Assembly (NCBI GenBank): GCA_949298875.1
Contig: CASFYI010000052.1
Coordinates: 1-50,105 of the forward strand
DNA: 50,105 nt
From: an uncultured Methanomassiliicoccales archaeon
GTDB taxonomy: Archaea > Thermoplasmatota > Thermoplasmata > Methanomassiliicoccales > Methanomethylophilaceae
Reading direction: 5' to 3'
Below the pieces are notes generated by a model. It was not told where the DNA came from, did not search any database, and saw only the letters and a program-made list of their open reading frames with translations. Position 1 is the first letter of the stretch. The number at the start of each line of letters is the position of its first letter. Positions 7,445 to 15,601 of the stretch are shown here, piece by piece. The position numbers and the translations under genes are program-made.

Positions 7445-7459
7445 CTACGAAATTCGTAG
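7445..7459. promoter_or_regulatory. Palindrome CTACGAA-A-TTCGTAG upstream of the FNR-like gene
   Basis: A perfect 7-bp inverted repeat with a 1-nt centre in an AT-rich, non-coding stretch between the divergent PAS and ferredoxin-NADP reductase-like genes, about 70 nt upstream of the latter's TATA box. A very similar 15-mer occurs at 12669-12683. Likely operator; no regulator is identified. Confidence 0.5.
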
Positions 7460-7526
7460 TCCAATTTATGCAATTCTGCTTTTTTCATCTGCGAAATCCC
7501 TGTTTTCGTATATCGGGATATATCAC

Positions 7527-7537
7527 TTTTTTATAGG
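7527..7537 (+). promoter_or_regulatory. TATA-like box of the FNR-like gene
   Basis: TTTTTTATAGG ends 23 nt before the ATG at 7560, the normal spacing for an archaeal leaderless transcript. No SD sequence is seen. Confidence 0.5.
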
Positions 7538-7559
7538 TCCACCTTATTCGGTGGCTCCA

Positions 7560-8495
7560 ATGTGCTACGACGTCGTCATCATCGGGGCTGGATGCGCCGG
7601 CCTGACCGCCGGGATCTACGCCAGGTCCAAGCTGATGAGTACCCTCATCCTGGATGCCGGACGCGTCGGAGGACAGCTTGTAAGCCTGTACCCCGAGAAG
7701 GGTATCCACAACTACCCCGGATTCGAGACCATACAGGCCAGGAAGCTCTCGGACAAGCTCTACGCCCAGGCGGAGGCCGCCGAGTGCGACATCCACGAGA
7801 ACGAGAAGGTCCTCGAGATCGCCAACGGCGACCAGGAGCTGATCGTGCGGACGAACGCCGGCGAGTACCACGCCAAGTCCGTCATCGTCGCGATCGGAAT
7901 GGGCAGCTTCAAGCCCAAGAAGATGGGATGCCCCGGCGAGGACGAGTTCTTCGAGAAGGGTGTGACGTACATCCTCCCCGTGAAGGAGGAGCTAGTCGGG
8001 AAGAAGGTCACGATGTTCGGCGGAGGCAACAGCGCCATCGACATGGCCCTCATCGCGGACAGCGTCACCGACACGACCATCGTCCACAGGAGGCCCGAGT
8101 TCAGGGCGGACGAGTCCACCGTCAATCACCTCAAGGCGAGCCAGGTCCGCACGATCATGAACGCCAACCTCGTATCCATCAACGGAACCGACCACGTCGA
8201 GTCCGTCACCCTCTCGGTCGACGGCAACGAGATGATCGTCCCCACGGACCTCGCCGTCATCAACATCGGCATCTCGGCCGACCTGGAGGACCTGGAGAGG
8301 TGGGGCCTCGAGCTCAACCCGGACGGCCTCGTAAAGGTCGGCTTCGACATGAGCACCAACCGCCCCGGCATCTTCGCCTGCGGTGACGTTGTGAGCTACC
8401 CCGGCAAGGTGAAGCAGATCACCACCGCCATGGGAGAAGCCACGACCGCGGTCCTGATGGCGTACAAGTTCGTCAAGAAGCCCTACTGGGCCTGA
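7560..8495 (+). CDS. Ferredoxin-NADP reductase-like flavoprotein (thioredoxin reductase superfamily)
   Basis: A 311-residue protein from the ATG at 7560. It has the two-dinucleotide-fold layout of thioredoxin reductases: an FAD motif (VVIIGAGCAGLTAGIYA, about residues 5-21), a GGQLVSLYPEKGIHNYPGF region, an NADP motif (GGGNSAIDMALIA, about 157-170) and a closing FACGDVVSYPGKVKQITTAMGEA. The redox-active CxxC of true thioredoxin reductases is absent, and the LYPEK motif matches the YumC-type ferredoxin-NADP+ reductases. It therefore probably moves electrons between ferredoxin and NADP(H). It could supply NADPH for biosynthesis. Stands alone between a palindrome-bearing upstream region and the amidohydrolase gene 45 nt downstream. 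Confidence 0.88.
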   Translation: MCYDVVIIGAGCAGLTAGIYARSKLMSTLILDAGRVGGQLVSLYPEKGIHNYPGFETIQARKLSDKLYAQAEAAECDIHENEKVLEIANGDQELIVRTNAGEYHAKSVIVAIGMGSFKPKKMGCPGEDEFFEKGVTYILPVKEELVGKKVTMFGGGNSAIDMALIADSVTDTTIVHRRPEFRADESTVNHLKASQVRTIMNANLVSINGTDHVESVTLSVDGNEMIVPTDLAVINIGISADLEDLERWGLELNPDGLVKVGFDMSTNRPGIFACGDVVSYPGKVKQITTAMGEATTAVLMAYKFVKKPYWA

Positions 8496-8540
8496 GCCCG
8501 GAAGACAACAATTATCGGCCGGACCGGACATCCGGCAGCC

Positions 8541-9581
8541 GTGAAGGACATCCTCTCAGCCGAAGGCACGATAGTCGACGCGCACGGCCAGCGCCGCGGA
8601 TGGGTCATCGCCGAGGACGGCATCGTATCCGATATCGGATACGGAGACTGCCCGGTCGAACCCGACGTCACCGGCTTCATCGTCCGCGACGTCGTGAACA
8701 TGCACACCCACTGCGCGGACTACGGTCTGGAAGTTCCACCGGGACTCTCCCTGGAGGAGCTCGTGGCCCCGCCGGACGGGCTGAAGCACAGATACCTCCG
8801 CTCCGCGTCGAGGGCGGACCTGATGGGCAATATGGGCCGCTTCGCCGCCGCCTCGTCCGGACATGGGACCGAGACGTTCGTGGATTTCAGGGAGGGCGGC
8901 GCCGAGGGATGCAGGATGCTCCGCGAGGCGTGCCCGGACGCGGTGATCCTCGGACGCCCGACATCGCCCGAGTTCGACCCCGATGAGATCGACGAGATCC
9001 TCTCGATCGCCGACGGGATCGGCATATCCAGCGAATCGGACATAGACCACCGGTACATCGAGTCGGTAGCCGACGAGGTCCGCGACCGCAGGATGATATT
9101 CGCCATCCACGTCAGCGAGAGGGTGCGGGAGGACATCGACTTCGTCCTGTCTCTGGACCCGGCGTTCGTGGTGCACATGTGCGAGGCCACCGACGACGAC
9201 ATCGCGAAATGCGCCGAGGCGGAGGTCCCGATCGTCGTCTGTCCCACGTCGAACAGGTACTTCGGGCGGGAGCCACCAATCGCCCGCGCGCAGGCCCTCG
9301 GCGCCGATCTGGCACTTGGTACGGACAACGGCATGCTCTGCGAGCCCGACATGTTCTCGGAGGCGGCCGTGTTCGCCGATGCCGCCCTGTCGCAGGGAGG
9401 CGACCCCTCTGAGTGTATACGCGCGCTCACGCGCGTGTCCTGCAAGATATTAAATCGTTCAAAAGCCAATGCGCGGGCAACAGGTCCGGGTCCCGTGACC
9501 ATCCTCCCATCCCCCGACGGGGACGAGCGGGGAGCGGTCATGAGGGGCGACCGGATCCGTCTGAACATTCGGAGGTTCTGA
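8541..9581 (+). CDS. Amidohydrolase-family metal-dependent hydrolase/deaminase
   Basis: A 346-residue protein with a GTG start at 8541. Metal ligands of the amidohydrolase superfamily are visible: NMHTHCAD (His55, His57), FAIHVSE, FVVHMCEAT and LALGTDNGM (the catalytic Asp). The arrangement resembles the cytosine/guanine/SAH deaminase group (COG0402), but the length is short and the substrate cannot be told. The C-terminus returns to the small beta domain (RGDRIRLNIRRF). UspA begins 2 nt after the stop, so the genes are likely co-transcribed. Confidence 0.82.
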   Translation: MKDILSAEGTIVDAHGQRRGWVIAEDGIVSDIGYGDCPVEPDVTGFIVRDVVNMHTHCADYGLEVPPGLSLEELVAPPDGLKHRYLRSASRADLMGNMGRFAAASSGHGTETFVDFREGGAEGCRMLREACPDAVILGRPTSPEFDPDEIDEILSIADGIGISSESDIDHRYIESVADEVRDRRMIFAIHVSERVREDIDFVLSLDPAFVVHMCEATDDDIAKCAEAEVPIVVCPTSNRYFGREPPIARAQALGADLALGTDNGMLCEPDMFSEAAVFADAALSQGGDPSECIRALTRVSCKILNRSKANARATGPGPVTILPSPDGDERGAVMRGDRIRLNIRRF

Positions 9582-9583
9582 AG

Positions 9584-10024
9584 ATGGCATTCAAGAAGAT
9601 TCTCGTCCCGACCGATGGAAGCGAATACACGAAGGCTGCGGTGAGGACGGCCATGGAACTGGCGAAGCTCACAGGCGGCACCGTCACCGCCCTGTACGTC
9701 CTGGACCAGACCATCCTGACCAACATGCCCATGGACACCGCGGTCATGAACGTCTACAACACCCTCGAGAAGGAGGGTAAGGACGCGGTCGACTACGTCC
9801 GCGACCTCGGGGCGACCGAGAACGTCCCCGTCGAGCTCTCCATCAAGGAGGGCACCCCCGTCAAGGTCATCCTCGACGAGTCCGCGAACTACGACGTCAT
9901 CGTCATGGGCACCCTCGGAAGGACGGGCATGTCCAAGCTCCTCATGGGAAGCGTCGCCGAGAGGGTCGTCAGGGCCTCCAGCTGCCCCGTGATGGTGGTC
10001 AGGTCTTCGGAGGCTTCGAACTAA
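9584..10024 (+). CDS. Universal stress protein (UspA family)
   Basis: A 146-residue single-domain Usp: KKILVPTDGSEYTKAAVRTAMELA at the N-terminus and the ATP-binding loop GTLGRTGMSKLLMGSVAERVVRASSCPVMVV near the C-terminus (G-2x-G-9x-G-S pattern), so an ATP-binding member. GGAGG lies 8 nt before the ATG. The following CBS gene starts at the base after its TAA. Usp and CBS proteins both sense adenine nucleotides, and both sit directly before glycyl-tRNA synthetase. Confidence 0.95.
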   Translation: MAFKKILVPTDGSEYTKAAVRTAMELAKLTGGTVTALYVLDQTILTNMPMDTAVMNVYNTLEKEGKDAVDYVRDLGATENVPVELSIKEGTPVKVILDESANYDVIVMGTLGRTGMSKLLMGSVAERVVRASSCPVMVVRSSEASN

Positions 10025-10870
10025 ATGAGTCTCACAGTAGCCGACGTGATGACCGCCGCCCCCATCGTCGTGGAGGTCCCCGGTTCCCGCGCCGACGCGA
10101 TCAACCTGATGGTCAGGAACGGGCTCACCGGACTCCCCGTCATCCGCGCGAGCGACGGGAAGCTCATGGGCATCGTCTCCCGCAGGGACATCTTCAGGAA
10201 CTTCGAGGAGGAGCAGCTCTCCCTCATCATGAAGAAGAACTGCATCACCATCGAGCCCACCGCCCCCATCGAGAAGGCCGCCGAGATCTTCAGCACCCTG
10301 AGGATCCACAGGCTGCCCGTCGTCGAGGACGGCATGCTCATCGGCATCATCACCCCGACCGACCTCCTGAAGATCGTCAGGGACATGAAGACGCCCATGA
10401 AAGCCGAGGACGTCATCCGCACCAAGTGCGTCACCGCCTGGGAGGGCGACCCCCTCTCTTACACCGTGTCCGCCATGCGCGTCAGCGACGTGTCCGCGGT
10501 GCCCGTTCTGGACGCCCAGGGCAAGTTCGTGGGCATCCTCACGGACAGGGACCTGTTCAGCGACCAGGTGAAGAACACCGAGGACCTGAAGGAGCTCGGC
10601 ATCGCCGACATCGGCAACATGGCCGGAGCCAGGAACGTCCTGCCGCTGTTCTACACGGCCACGGACAAGTACCTGAAGGACGACAGGCTGGTCAAGGACG
10701 TCATGATCACGAACCCCTACTCGGTCTTCAAGAAGACGGGGCTCTCCGAGGTCGCCAAGGCCATGGTCGCCAACGACTACGGACAGGTGCCCGTGCACGG
10801 AAACAAGGACGAGATCATCGGGATGATCTACGATGTGGACATCCTCTGCGCCATCACGGGATCCAAATGA
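10025..10870 (+). CDS. Four-CBS-domain protein
   Basis: A 281-residue protein made of CBS motifs in two Bateman pairs: VADVMTAAPIVVEVPGSRADAINLMVRNGLTGLPVI, then NCITIEPTAPIEKAAEIFSTLRIHRLPVV, then KCVTAWEGDPLSYTVSAMRVSDVSAVPVL, then a C-terminal one (DVMITNPYSVFKKTGLSEVAKAMVANDYGQVPV). There is no extra effector domain. Such proteins bind AMP, ATP or SAM and regulate partners. The ATG is immediately after the UspA TAA, and its TGA overlaps the glyS ATG (ATGA). Confidence 0.93.
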   Translation: MSLTVADVMTAAPIVVEVPGSRADAINLMVRNGLTGLPVIRASDGKLMGIVSRRDIFRNFEEEQLSLIMKKNCITIEPTAPIEKAAEIFSTLRIHRLPVVEDGMLIGIITPTDLLKIVRDMKTPMKAEDVIRTKCVTAWEGDPLSYTVSAMRVSDVSAVPVLDAQGKFVGILTDRDLFSDQVKNTEDLKELGIADIGNMAGARNVLPLFYTATDKYLKDDRLVKDVMITNPYSVFKKTGLSEVAKAMVANDYGQVPVHGNKDEIIGMIYDVDILCAITGSK

Positions 10871-12582
10871 GCGAGGAATCGATTTCCGCCGACCTCATGT
10901 CCCTCTGCAAGCGCAGGGGATTCATCTGGCCGTCCTTCGAGATATACGGCGGCGTCGCCGGCATGTACGACTACGGCCCCCTGGGATGCTCCCTGAGGAA
11001 CAACATCGTCGACGTCTGGCGCGCCATCTACAAGGGCCGCGAGGGCTTCATCGAGATCGACTCCGAGACTGTCAACCCCAGGGACGTCTTCAAGGCGTCC
11101 GGACACGTGGACGAGTTCTCGGACTACATCACGTACTGCACCAAGTGCCAGTCCCCGTTCAGGGCCGACCACATGGTCAAGGAGTTCTTCGACAACGCGG
11201 ACGTCCTCACCCCCAAGGAGCTCGAGGAGGCCTTCGTCAAGTACAACGTGAAGTGCCCCGAGTGCGGAGGGGACCTGGGACCCGTCGAGGAGTTCAACCT
11301 GATGTTCAAGACGAACATCGGCCCCGGATCCAGCCGCGTGGGATACATGAGGCCGGAGACTGCCCAGGGCATATTCGTGAACTACCAGAACCTCTACCGC
11401 TACAACAGGGAGAAGATGCCCCTCGGCGTCATCCAGACCGGCAGGGGATACCGCAACGAGATCGCGCCCAGGCAGGGCATGATCCGCATGAGGGAGTTCA
11501 ACATGATGGAGGTCGAGCTCTTCGTGGACCCGGACGACAAGGACTGGCCCCGCTTCCACGAGATCGAGAACGAGGAGATCGACCTGGTCCCCAACACCGG
11601 CGAGGGCATGATTACCACCACCGTCGGGAAGGCCGTCGAGGACGGCATCATCGCCAACCGCGTCCTCGCGTACTTCGTGTACACGACGAGGCAGCTCCTG
11701 GTGAGGCTCGGGGTCGACCCCAAGAGGCTCAGGTTCAGGCAGCACGAGAAGGACGAGATGGCCCACTACGCCGCCGACTGCTGGGACGCCGAGGCCCTGC
11801 TCTCCTACGGATGGACGGAGATCACCGGCATCGCCGACAGGGGCTGCTGGGACCTCTCCAGGCACGCCCAGTTCTCCGGCGCCGACCTCACCCACTTCCG
11901 CAGGTTCGACGAGCCCAGGGAGATGGAGGTCGAGAAGGTCCGCGCCAAGCACAAGGCCCTGGGCCCCGAGTTCAAGGGCAAGGCGAAGGACATCGCCGCT
12001 GCCATGGAGTCCAAGACCCCCGCCGACATCGTCGACGGGAAGCTCACGGTCACCGTCGACGGCGAGGACATCGTCCTGGACGACAGGTTCTTCGAGGTCG
12101 CCACCGTCAAGGAGAAGGTCGCGGGCGACCGCGTCGTGCCCCATGTGATCGAACCGTCCCACGGGCTGGACAGGATATTCTACACCGTGCTGGAGCACTC
12201 CTATTCCTACGACGACGCCGAGGACTACACCGTCCTCAGGCTGAAGCCCGAGGTCGCGCCCATCAAGGTCGGCGTGTTCCCGCTGATGGAGAAGGACGGC
12301 CTGGACGACATGGCCCGCTCCATCTACGAGAGCGTCCACTCCCACAGGGTGGAGGCCTACTACGACGGCTCCGGCACCATCGGCAAGAGGTACGCCCGCA
12401 TGGACGAGGTCGGCACCCCCTGGTGCATCACCGTGGATTACGATTCCCTCCCCGGAGGGGCCGCGGAGGGCACCGTCACCATCAGGGACAGGGACAGCAA
12501 GGAGCAGAAGCGCATCCCGGTCGAGGGCATCGCCGTCACCATCGACGAGCTCATCGCGGGGAAGCCGTTCTCCGATCTCTGA
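10867..12582 (+). CDS. glyS: Glycyl-tRNA synthetase
   Basis: A 571-residue archaeal/eukaryotic-type class II glycyl-tRNA synthetase. Visible: the N-terminal KRRGFIWPSFEIYGGVAGMYDYGPLG; DPRDVFKASGHVDEFSD-type motif 1 region; zinc-like CTKCQSPF and CPECGGDLG; the class II motif 2 region (QTGRGYRNEIAPRQGMIRMREFNMMEVELF); and motif 3 (VIEPSHGLDRIFYTVLEHSY). The C-terminal anticodon-binding domain is at about 470-571 (APIKVGVFPLM). The ATG overlaps the stop of the CBS gene; the longer upstream frame is a shadow of that gene. It charges tRNA-Gly in the cytosol. Direct translational coupling to a nucleotide-sensing CBS gene is unusual. Confidence 0.97.
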   Translation: MSEESISADLMSLCKRRGFIWPSFEIYGGVAGMYDYGPLGCSLRNNIVDVWRAIYKGREGFIEIDSETVNPRDVFKASGHVDEFSDYITYCTKCQSPFRADHMVKEFFDNADVLTPKELEEAFVKYNVKCPECGGDLGPVEEFNLMFKTNIGPGSSRVGYMRPETAQGIFVNYQNLYRYNREKMPLGVIQTGRGYRNEIAPRQGMIRMREFNMMEVELFVDPDDKDWPRFHEIENEEIDLVPNTGEGMITTTVGKAVEDGIIANRVLAYFVYTTRQLLVRLGVDPKRLRFRQHEKDEMAHYAADCWDAEALLSYGWTEITGIADRGCWDLSRHAQFSGADLTHFRRFDEPREMEVEKVRAKHKALGPEFKGKAKDIAAAMESKTPADIVDGKLTVTVDGEDIVLDDRFFEVATVKEKVAGDRVVPHVIEPSHGLDRIFYTVLEHSYSYDDAEDYTVLRLKPEVAPIKVGVFPLMEKDGLDDMARSIYESVHSHRVEAYYDGSGTIGKRYARMDEVGTPWCITVDYDSLPGGAAEGTVTIRDRDSKEQKRIPVEGIAVTIDELIAGKPFSDL

Positions 12583-12611
12583 CATCATACTGATGTCGGA
12601 TGCGTCCTCCA

Positions 12612-12650
12612 GGGGGCATGGCCCCCGTCAAACCATTTTCATTTTTTCGT
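12612..12650 (+). terminator. Hairpin and T-rich tract after glyS
   Basis: GGGGGC (12612-12617), loop ATG, GCCCCC (12621-12626), followed by a T-rich run (CCATTTTCATTTTTTCG). It sits 30 nt after the glyS stop and fits a terminator of the UspA-CBS-glyS transcript. Confidence 0.6.
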
Positions 12651-12665
12651 AATCGGTATATCGAC

Positions 12666-12686
12666 ATTCTACGGATTTCGTAGAAT
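12666..12686. promoter_or_regulatory. Palindrome ATTCTACG-GATTT-CGTAGAAT upstream of the CBS/HPF-like gene
   Basis: An 8-bp perfect inverted repeat with a 5-nt centre. Its core CTACGGATTTCGTAG (12669-12683) matches CTACGAAATTCGTAG at 7445-7459 in 13 of 15 positions. It lies about 30 nt upstream of the TATA-like GTGTTAAATGCGTT at 12717-12730 and 75 nt before the gene start. Likely operator. Confidence 0.5.
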
Positions 12687-12760
12687 CATACATCCAACAC
12701 GGACGTCCGAAGCAATGTGTTAAATGCGTTGGATGGGAATATCATATCCAGAGGTGTATT

Positions 12761-13936
12761 ATGGGAGTAAAGGACCTTGAAGACCTGAAGAAGCTGGCCA
12801 TGCTGAGATCCCAGATCGACGGCATATCCGTCCAGAGCATCATGTCTACCGAATTCCCCACCGTGTCCTCCGACGACCGCATCGCCGACGTGCTTGCGGT
12901 CATGAAGGACAGCAAGTACCAGGACATACCGGTCGTGGACGGCGGAGAGTTCGCAGGAATGGTCAGTTACGCCTCGATTCTCAGGAAGAAGAGCGTGACC
13001 CTCGACGCCAAGGTGAAGGGACTCGTGAAGAACCTGCCCACGGTGACCGCCGACATGGAGATCACCAAGATCGCGGAGATGATGGTCTCCACGAACTGCA
13101 GGCAGCTCCCCGTCCTGACCGGCAAGAAGGTCACCGGAATCATCCAGAGGAACAGGCTTATCGAGATCGTCAGGGACATCAAGGCGCTCAAGGAGATCAA
13201 GGTCTGGGAGATCATGAGCAACCCGGTGGAGTCCGTCAGGGTCAACGACCTCATGGACGACGCCCTCGAGCTGATGATCCGCGAGGACTACAGGACCATC
13301 CCCGTGATCAACGAGACCAACGAGGTCGTCGGTATCGTCGGAATGAGGGAGATCATCGACAACAACTGGAAGAAGGACAACAAGACCATCGGGGACCTGG
13401 AGAAGAGCGCACGCTCGCAGATCACCGTGGAATCCATCGCCCTGACGTCGGTGAAGACCATCAGCTGGGACGAGGACATCGCCTCGGCCGTCGACATCAT
13501 GGTCGAGAACAAGATCTCCACCCTTCCCGTCATCGAGGGCAAGGAGCTCGTCGGAGTGCTCACCGAGTACGACGTCATCGAGCTGCTCTCCGCCTGTCGC
13601 GAGAGGGACATGCTCTTCGTGCAGATCAGCGGACTCGACGACAACGAGAAGGAGGCCACCGATGTCATCTACGCGGACATCGAGGACATGGTGAAGAAGA
13701 TCTCCAAGGTCTACAAGCCGGAGTCCCTCACCATGCACGTGTCCCGCTACAACGACGCAGGAGGCAACTTCAAGTACAGCATCAGCGCGAGGCTGTTCAT
13801 CAACGGCACGGCCGTCATGGGCAAGGAGGTGGGCTGGGACCTCACGAAGACCGCCAGCGACCTCATCAAGAAGCTCGAGGACGCCGTCATGAACATGAAG
13901 GACTCCAAGGTCACCTTCCGCAAGAGGAAGAAGTGA
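12761..13936 (+). CDS. Four-CBS-domain protein with C-terminal ribosome-hibernation-like domain
   Basis: A 391-residue protein with GAGGTG just before the ATG. Residues about 20-290 hold four CBS motifs (SIMSTEFPTVSSDDRIADVLAVMKDSKYQDIPVV; KNLPTVTADMEITKIAEMMVSTNCRQLPVL; EIMSNPVESVRVNDLMDDALELMIREDYRTIPVI; VKTISWDEDIASAVDIMVENKISTLPVI). The last roughly 95 residues form a different alpha/beta domain (VIYADIEDMVKKISKVYKPESLTMHVSRYN..., ending in lysine-rich FRKRKK), reminiscent of the HPF/RaiA ribosome-hibernation fold. A nucleotide-sensing ribosome-associated factor is the best guess, but that is inference from pattern. Has its own palindrome and TATA box upstream and a strong hairpin after it. 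Confidence 0.85.
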   Translation: MGVKDLEDLKKLAMLRSQIDGISVQSIMSTEFPTVSSDDRIADVLAVMKDSKYQDIPVVDGGEFAGMVSYASILRKKSVTLDAKVKGLVKNLPTVTADMEITKIAEMMVSTNCRQLPVLTGKKVTGIIQRNRLIEIVRDIKALKEIKVWEIMSNPVESVRVNDLMDDALELMIREDYRTIPVINETNEVVGIVGMREIIDNNWKKDNKTIGDLEKSARSQITVESIALTSVKTISWDEDIASAVDIMVENKISTLPVIEGKELVGVLTEYDVIELLSACRERDMLFVQISGLDDNEKEATDVIYADIEDMVKKISKVYKPESLTMHVSRYNDAGGNFKYSISARLFINGTAVMGKEVGWDLTKTASDLIKKLEDAVMNMKDSKVTFRKRKK

Positions 13937-13943
13937 TCCCGAC

Positions 13944-13975
13944 GGAGGGGGCTTCCCCCTCCAAAACATCCTTAC
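13944..13975 (+). terminator. Strong hairpin plus AAACATCCTTAC motif
   Basis: GGAGGGGG (13944-13951), loop CTT, CCCCCTCC (13955-13962), then AAACATCCTTAC at 13964-13975. It lies 8 nt after the stop of the CBS/HPF-like gene. The same 12-mer follows a hairpin at 48502-48513. Confidence 0.65.
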
Positions 13976-14122
13976 AACCCGCTTTCCGCTTCTATCGACC
14001 TTCATTCCATTCGGATTCCGTCCACTCGGCATTTATAATTGGATGCGCTCGATACTGCTGACAGTATATGGCATGCCGGACAGCCTCCGCGGTGTCCGGC
14101 GACTGCCGCACGGAGTGAATAG

Positions 14123-14938
14123 ATGAGCGACCAAGGCAGCAGAGATTTCGACGCCTCCTTCCTCGACAGGATCGCCAAACCCCCGAACCAGCAGCATCCG
14201 CAGGAGGAGAGGCAGGAGGAGCGTCGCAGGAGCTTCCAGGACGAGGACCCGCGCGCGGGGCCCGAGGTGGACGAGTCGACGTGGGATGACCGCGACGGCG
14301 GTTCCGGCGGGAGGCCCTTCGGCAATCCCTTCGATGACGACGACCAGGAGGAATCCTATGGCATACTAACCGGGAAGGACCTCTTGGAGATGTCCGACGA
14401 CGAGGTCATCTGGGAGTACCGCGAGCTCAAATCCAGATGCAAGGGGAACAAGGGGTTCAGGAAGCACTTCAAGACCGTCCGCAAGGACGTCGACAAGATG
14501 CTGGAGAAGGACAAGGAGTTCAATCAGATCACAGGGATCGTGGCCAGTATCGGGAAGGCGATCATGGTCCTGTGCATTCTTTTCGTCTTCCTCAGCGGTA
14601 TGATGCAAGGAGCCTACAGCATCATAGACAAACCAGATTACTGGACCATTCTAGAATATCTGCAATTCCTGATAGTGGCGAACGTCACGATCGCCTGGTA
14701 CATGGTGCCTTATGGATCCATCCTGATCATCGGCGCCATACTGGGATTCGCGATAAGATATGCGTCCGGCATAATCGGCGACATCAGGAGCGACAGGCTC
14801 CGTTACAGGCTCATCGTCATGCTCTGCCAGGACGGTGTAACCCTGAGGGATGTCAAGAGACTGAAGTCCACGGTGAAGGAGTACGGAGGCGTGGAGGATC
14901 TGCTCTACTACTTCCAGCCCGAGGAGGAATCTCAATGA
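14123..14938 (+). CDS. Membrane protein with long acidic N-terminal region
   Basis: A 271-residue protein. The first roughly 85 residues are low-complexity and polar (QQHPQEERQEERRR, DDDDQEES), so probably disordered. A helical section (about 90-140, charged) follows, then hydrophobic segments at about 147-165 and 180-220 (IMVLCILFVFLSGMM; FLIVANVTIAWYMVPYGSILIIGAILGFAI), and a cytosolic tail. It overlaps the next membrane gene by ATGA, so the two are very probably partners. No family is recognised. Confidence 0.75.
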   Translation: MSDQGSRDFDASFLDRIAKPPNQQHPQEERQEERRRSFQDEDPRAGPEVDESTWDDRDGGSGGRPFGNPFDDDDQEESYGILTGKDLLEMSDDEVIWEYRELKSRCKGNKGFRKHFKTVRKDVDKMLEKDKEFNQITGIVASIGKAIMVLCILFVFLSGMMQGAYSIIDKPDYWTILEYLQFLIVANVTIAWYMVPYGSILIIGAILGFAIRYASGIIGDIRSDRLRYRLIVMLCQDGVTLRDVKRLKSTVKEYGGVEDLLYYFQPEEESQ

Positions 14939-15378
14939 GGATCGTCATCAACGTCTACGCGCTGATACCCCTGATAGGCGCGATCCTCATGATCGCCGGA
15001 CTGAGCGCATCATGGGTCTCAGGAGCATCGCTGCCAGGATGGGAACTGGTATCCAACGACGACTTCGGCACGTATCCATTCACACTGTCGATCGGCGTCG
15101 CCCTCATCGTCCCCATAGCCATCCTCACCGCGGTACCGGCGATCCTGTCGCTGATTTTCAGAGAGTATTCCGGCAGGGCGAGGCTCGCGAAGCTTCCCAT
15201 CATACTGACGGTCTTCGCGCTGCTGTTCATCATGGACGGGGGCCTGGCCTTCTTAGAGCAACATCTCGATTTCGGCGGAGCCGGCTACATGATGTCCATG
15301 GCCGGGCTGATCCTCGGAGCGGCCGGACAGATCCTGAACATCGTCATGAAGCCGATCGAGTTCGAGATCGAGAGATGA
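14935..15378 (+). CDS. Small integral membrane protein, four transmembrane segments
   Basis: A 147-residue protein whose ATG overlaps the upstream TGA. Hydrophobic segments lie at about residues 7-25, 47-70, 85-102 and 113-133 with short loops; loop 1 (GASLPGWELVSNDDFGTYPF) is the largest. It reads as a compact four-helix membrane protein of unknown function. With the upstream gene it makes a two-gene membrane unit that ends in 223 nt of non-coding sequence. Confidence 0.75.
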   Translation: MRIVINVYALIPLIGAILMIAGLSASWVSGASLPGWELVSNDDFGTYPFTLSIGVALIVPIAILTAVPAILSLIFREYSGRARLAKLPIILTVFALLFIMDGGLAFLEQHLDFGGAGYMMSMAGLILGAAGQILNIVMKPIEFEIER

Positions 15379-15555
15379 CAAACGAGGGAGGGGCCCATCC
15401 GGCCTCTCCCCTTAGCTTCTGCATATCCCATCATCAGGGCGAAGGTCCGAGAACCAATTGGCAATTCTCTGCCCCGAAACCTCACATCGAGAAATGCAGC
15501 TTGGAAAAGATGTTCGAACTGCCGCACTGACGCCAGCTTCTCACAACATTGAATG

Positions 15556-15575
15556 CCGCGGGGCGGACCCCGCGG
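15556..15575 (-). terminator. GC-rich hairpin after the zinc-ribbon membrane gene
   Basis: CCGCGGGG and CCCCGCGG form a perfect 8-bp stem with a 4-nt loop, 27-46 nt after the leftward gene ending at 15602. The rest of 15379-15601 shows no gene that I can support. Confidence 0.5.
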
Positions 15576-15601
15576 TCGGACCCTTGCGGGCCCTGTGTTT
15601 G

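Noticed and set aside
8720-10798. A 692-codon minus-strand open frame under the amidohydrolase, UspA and CBS genes
   Set aside because: It crosses three well-supported plus-strand genes and has a composition-driven sequence; an artefact of high GC.
10426-10866. Longer upstream start for glycyl-tRNA synthetase
   Set aside because: The extra N-terminus lies inside the CBS gene in another frame and is arginine-rich shadow sequence; the ATG at 10867 gives the family start.
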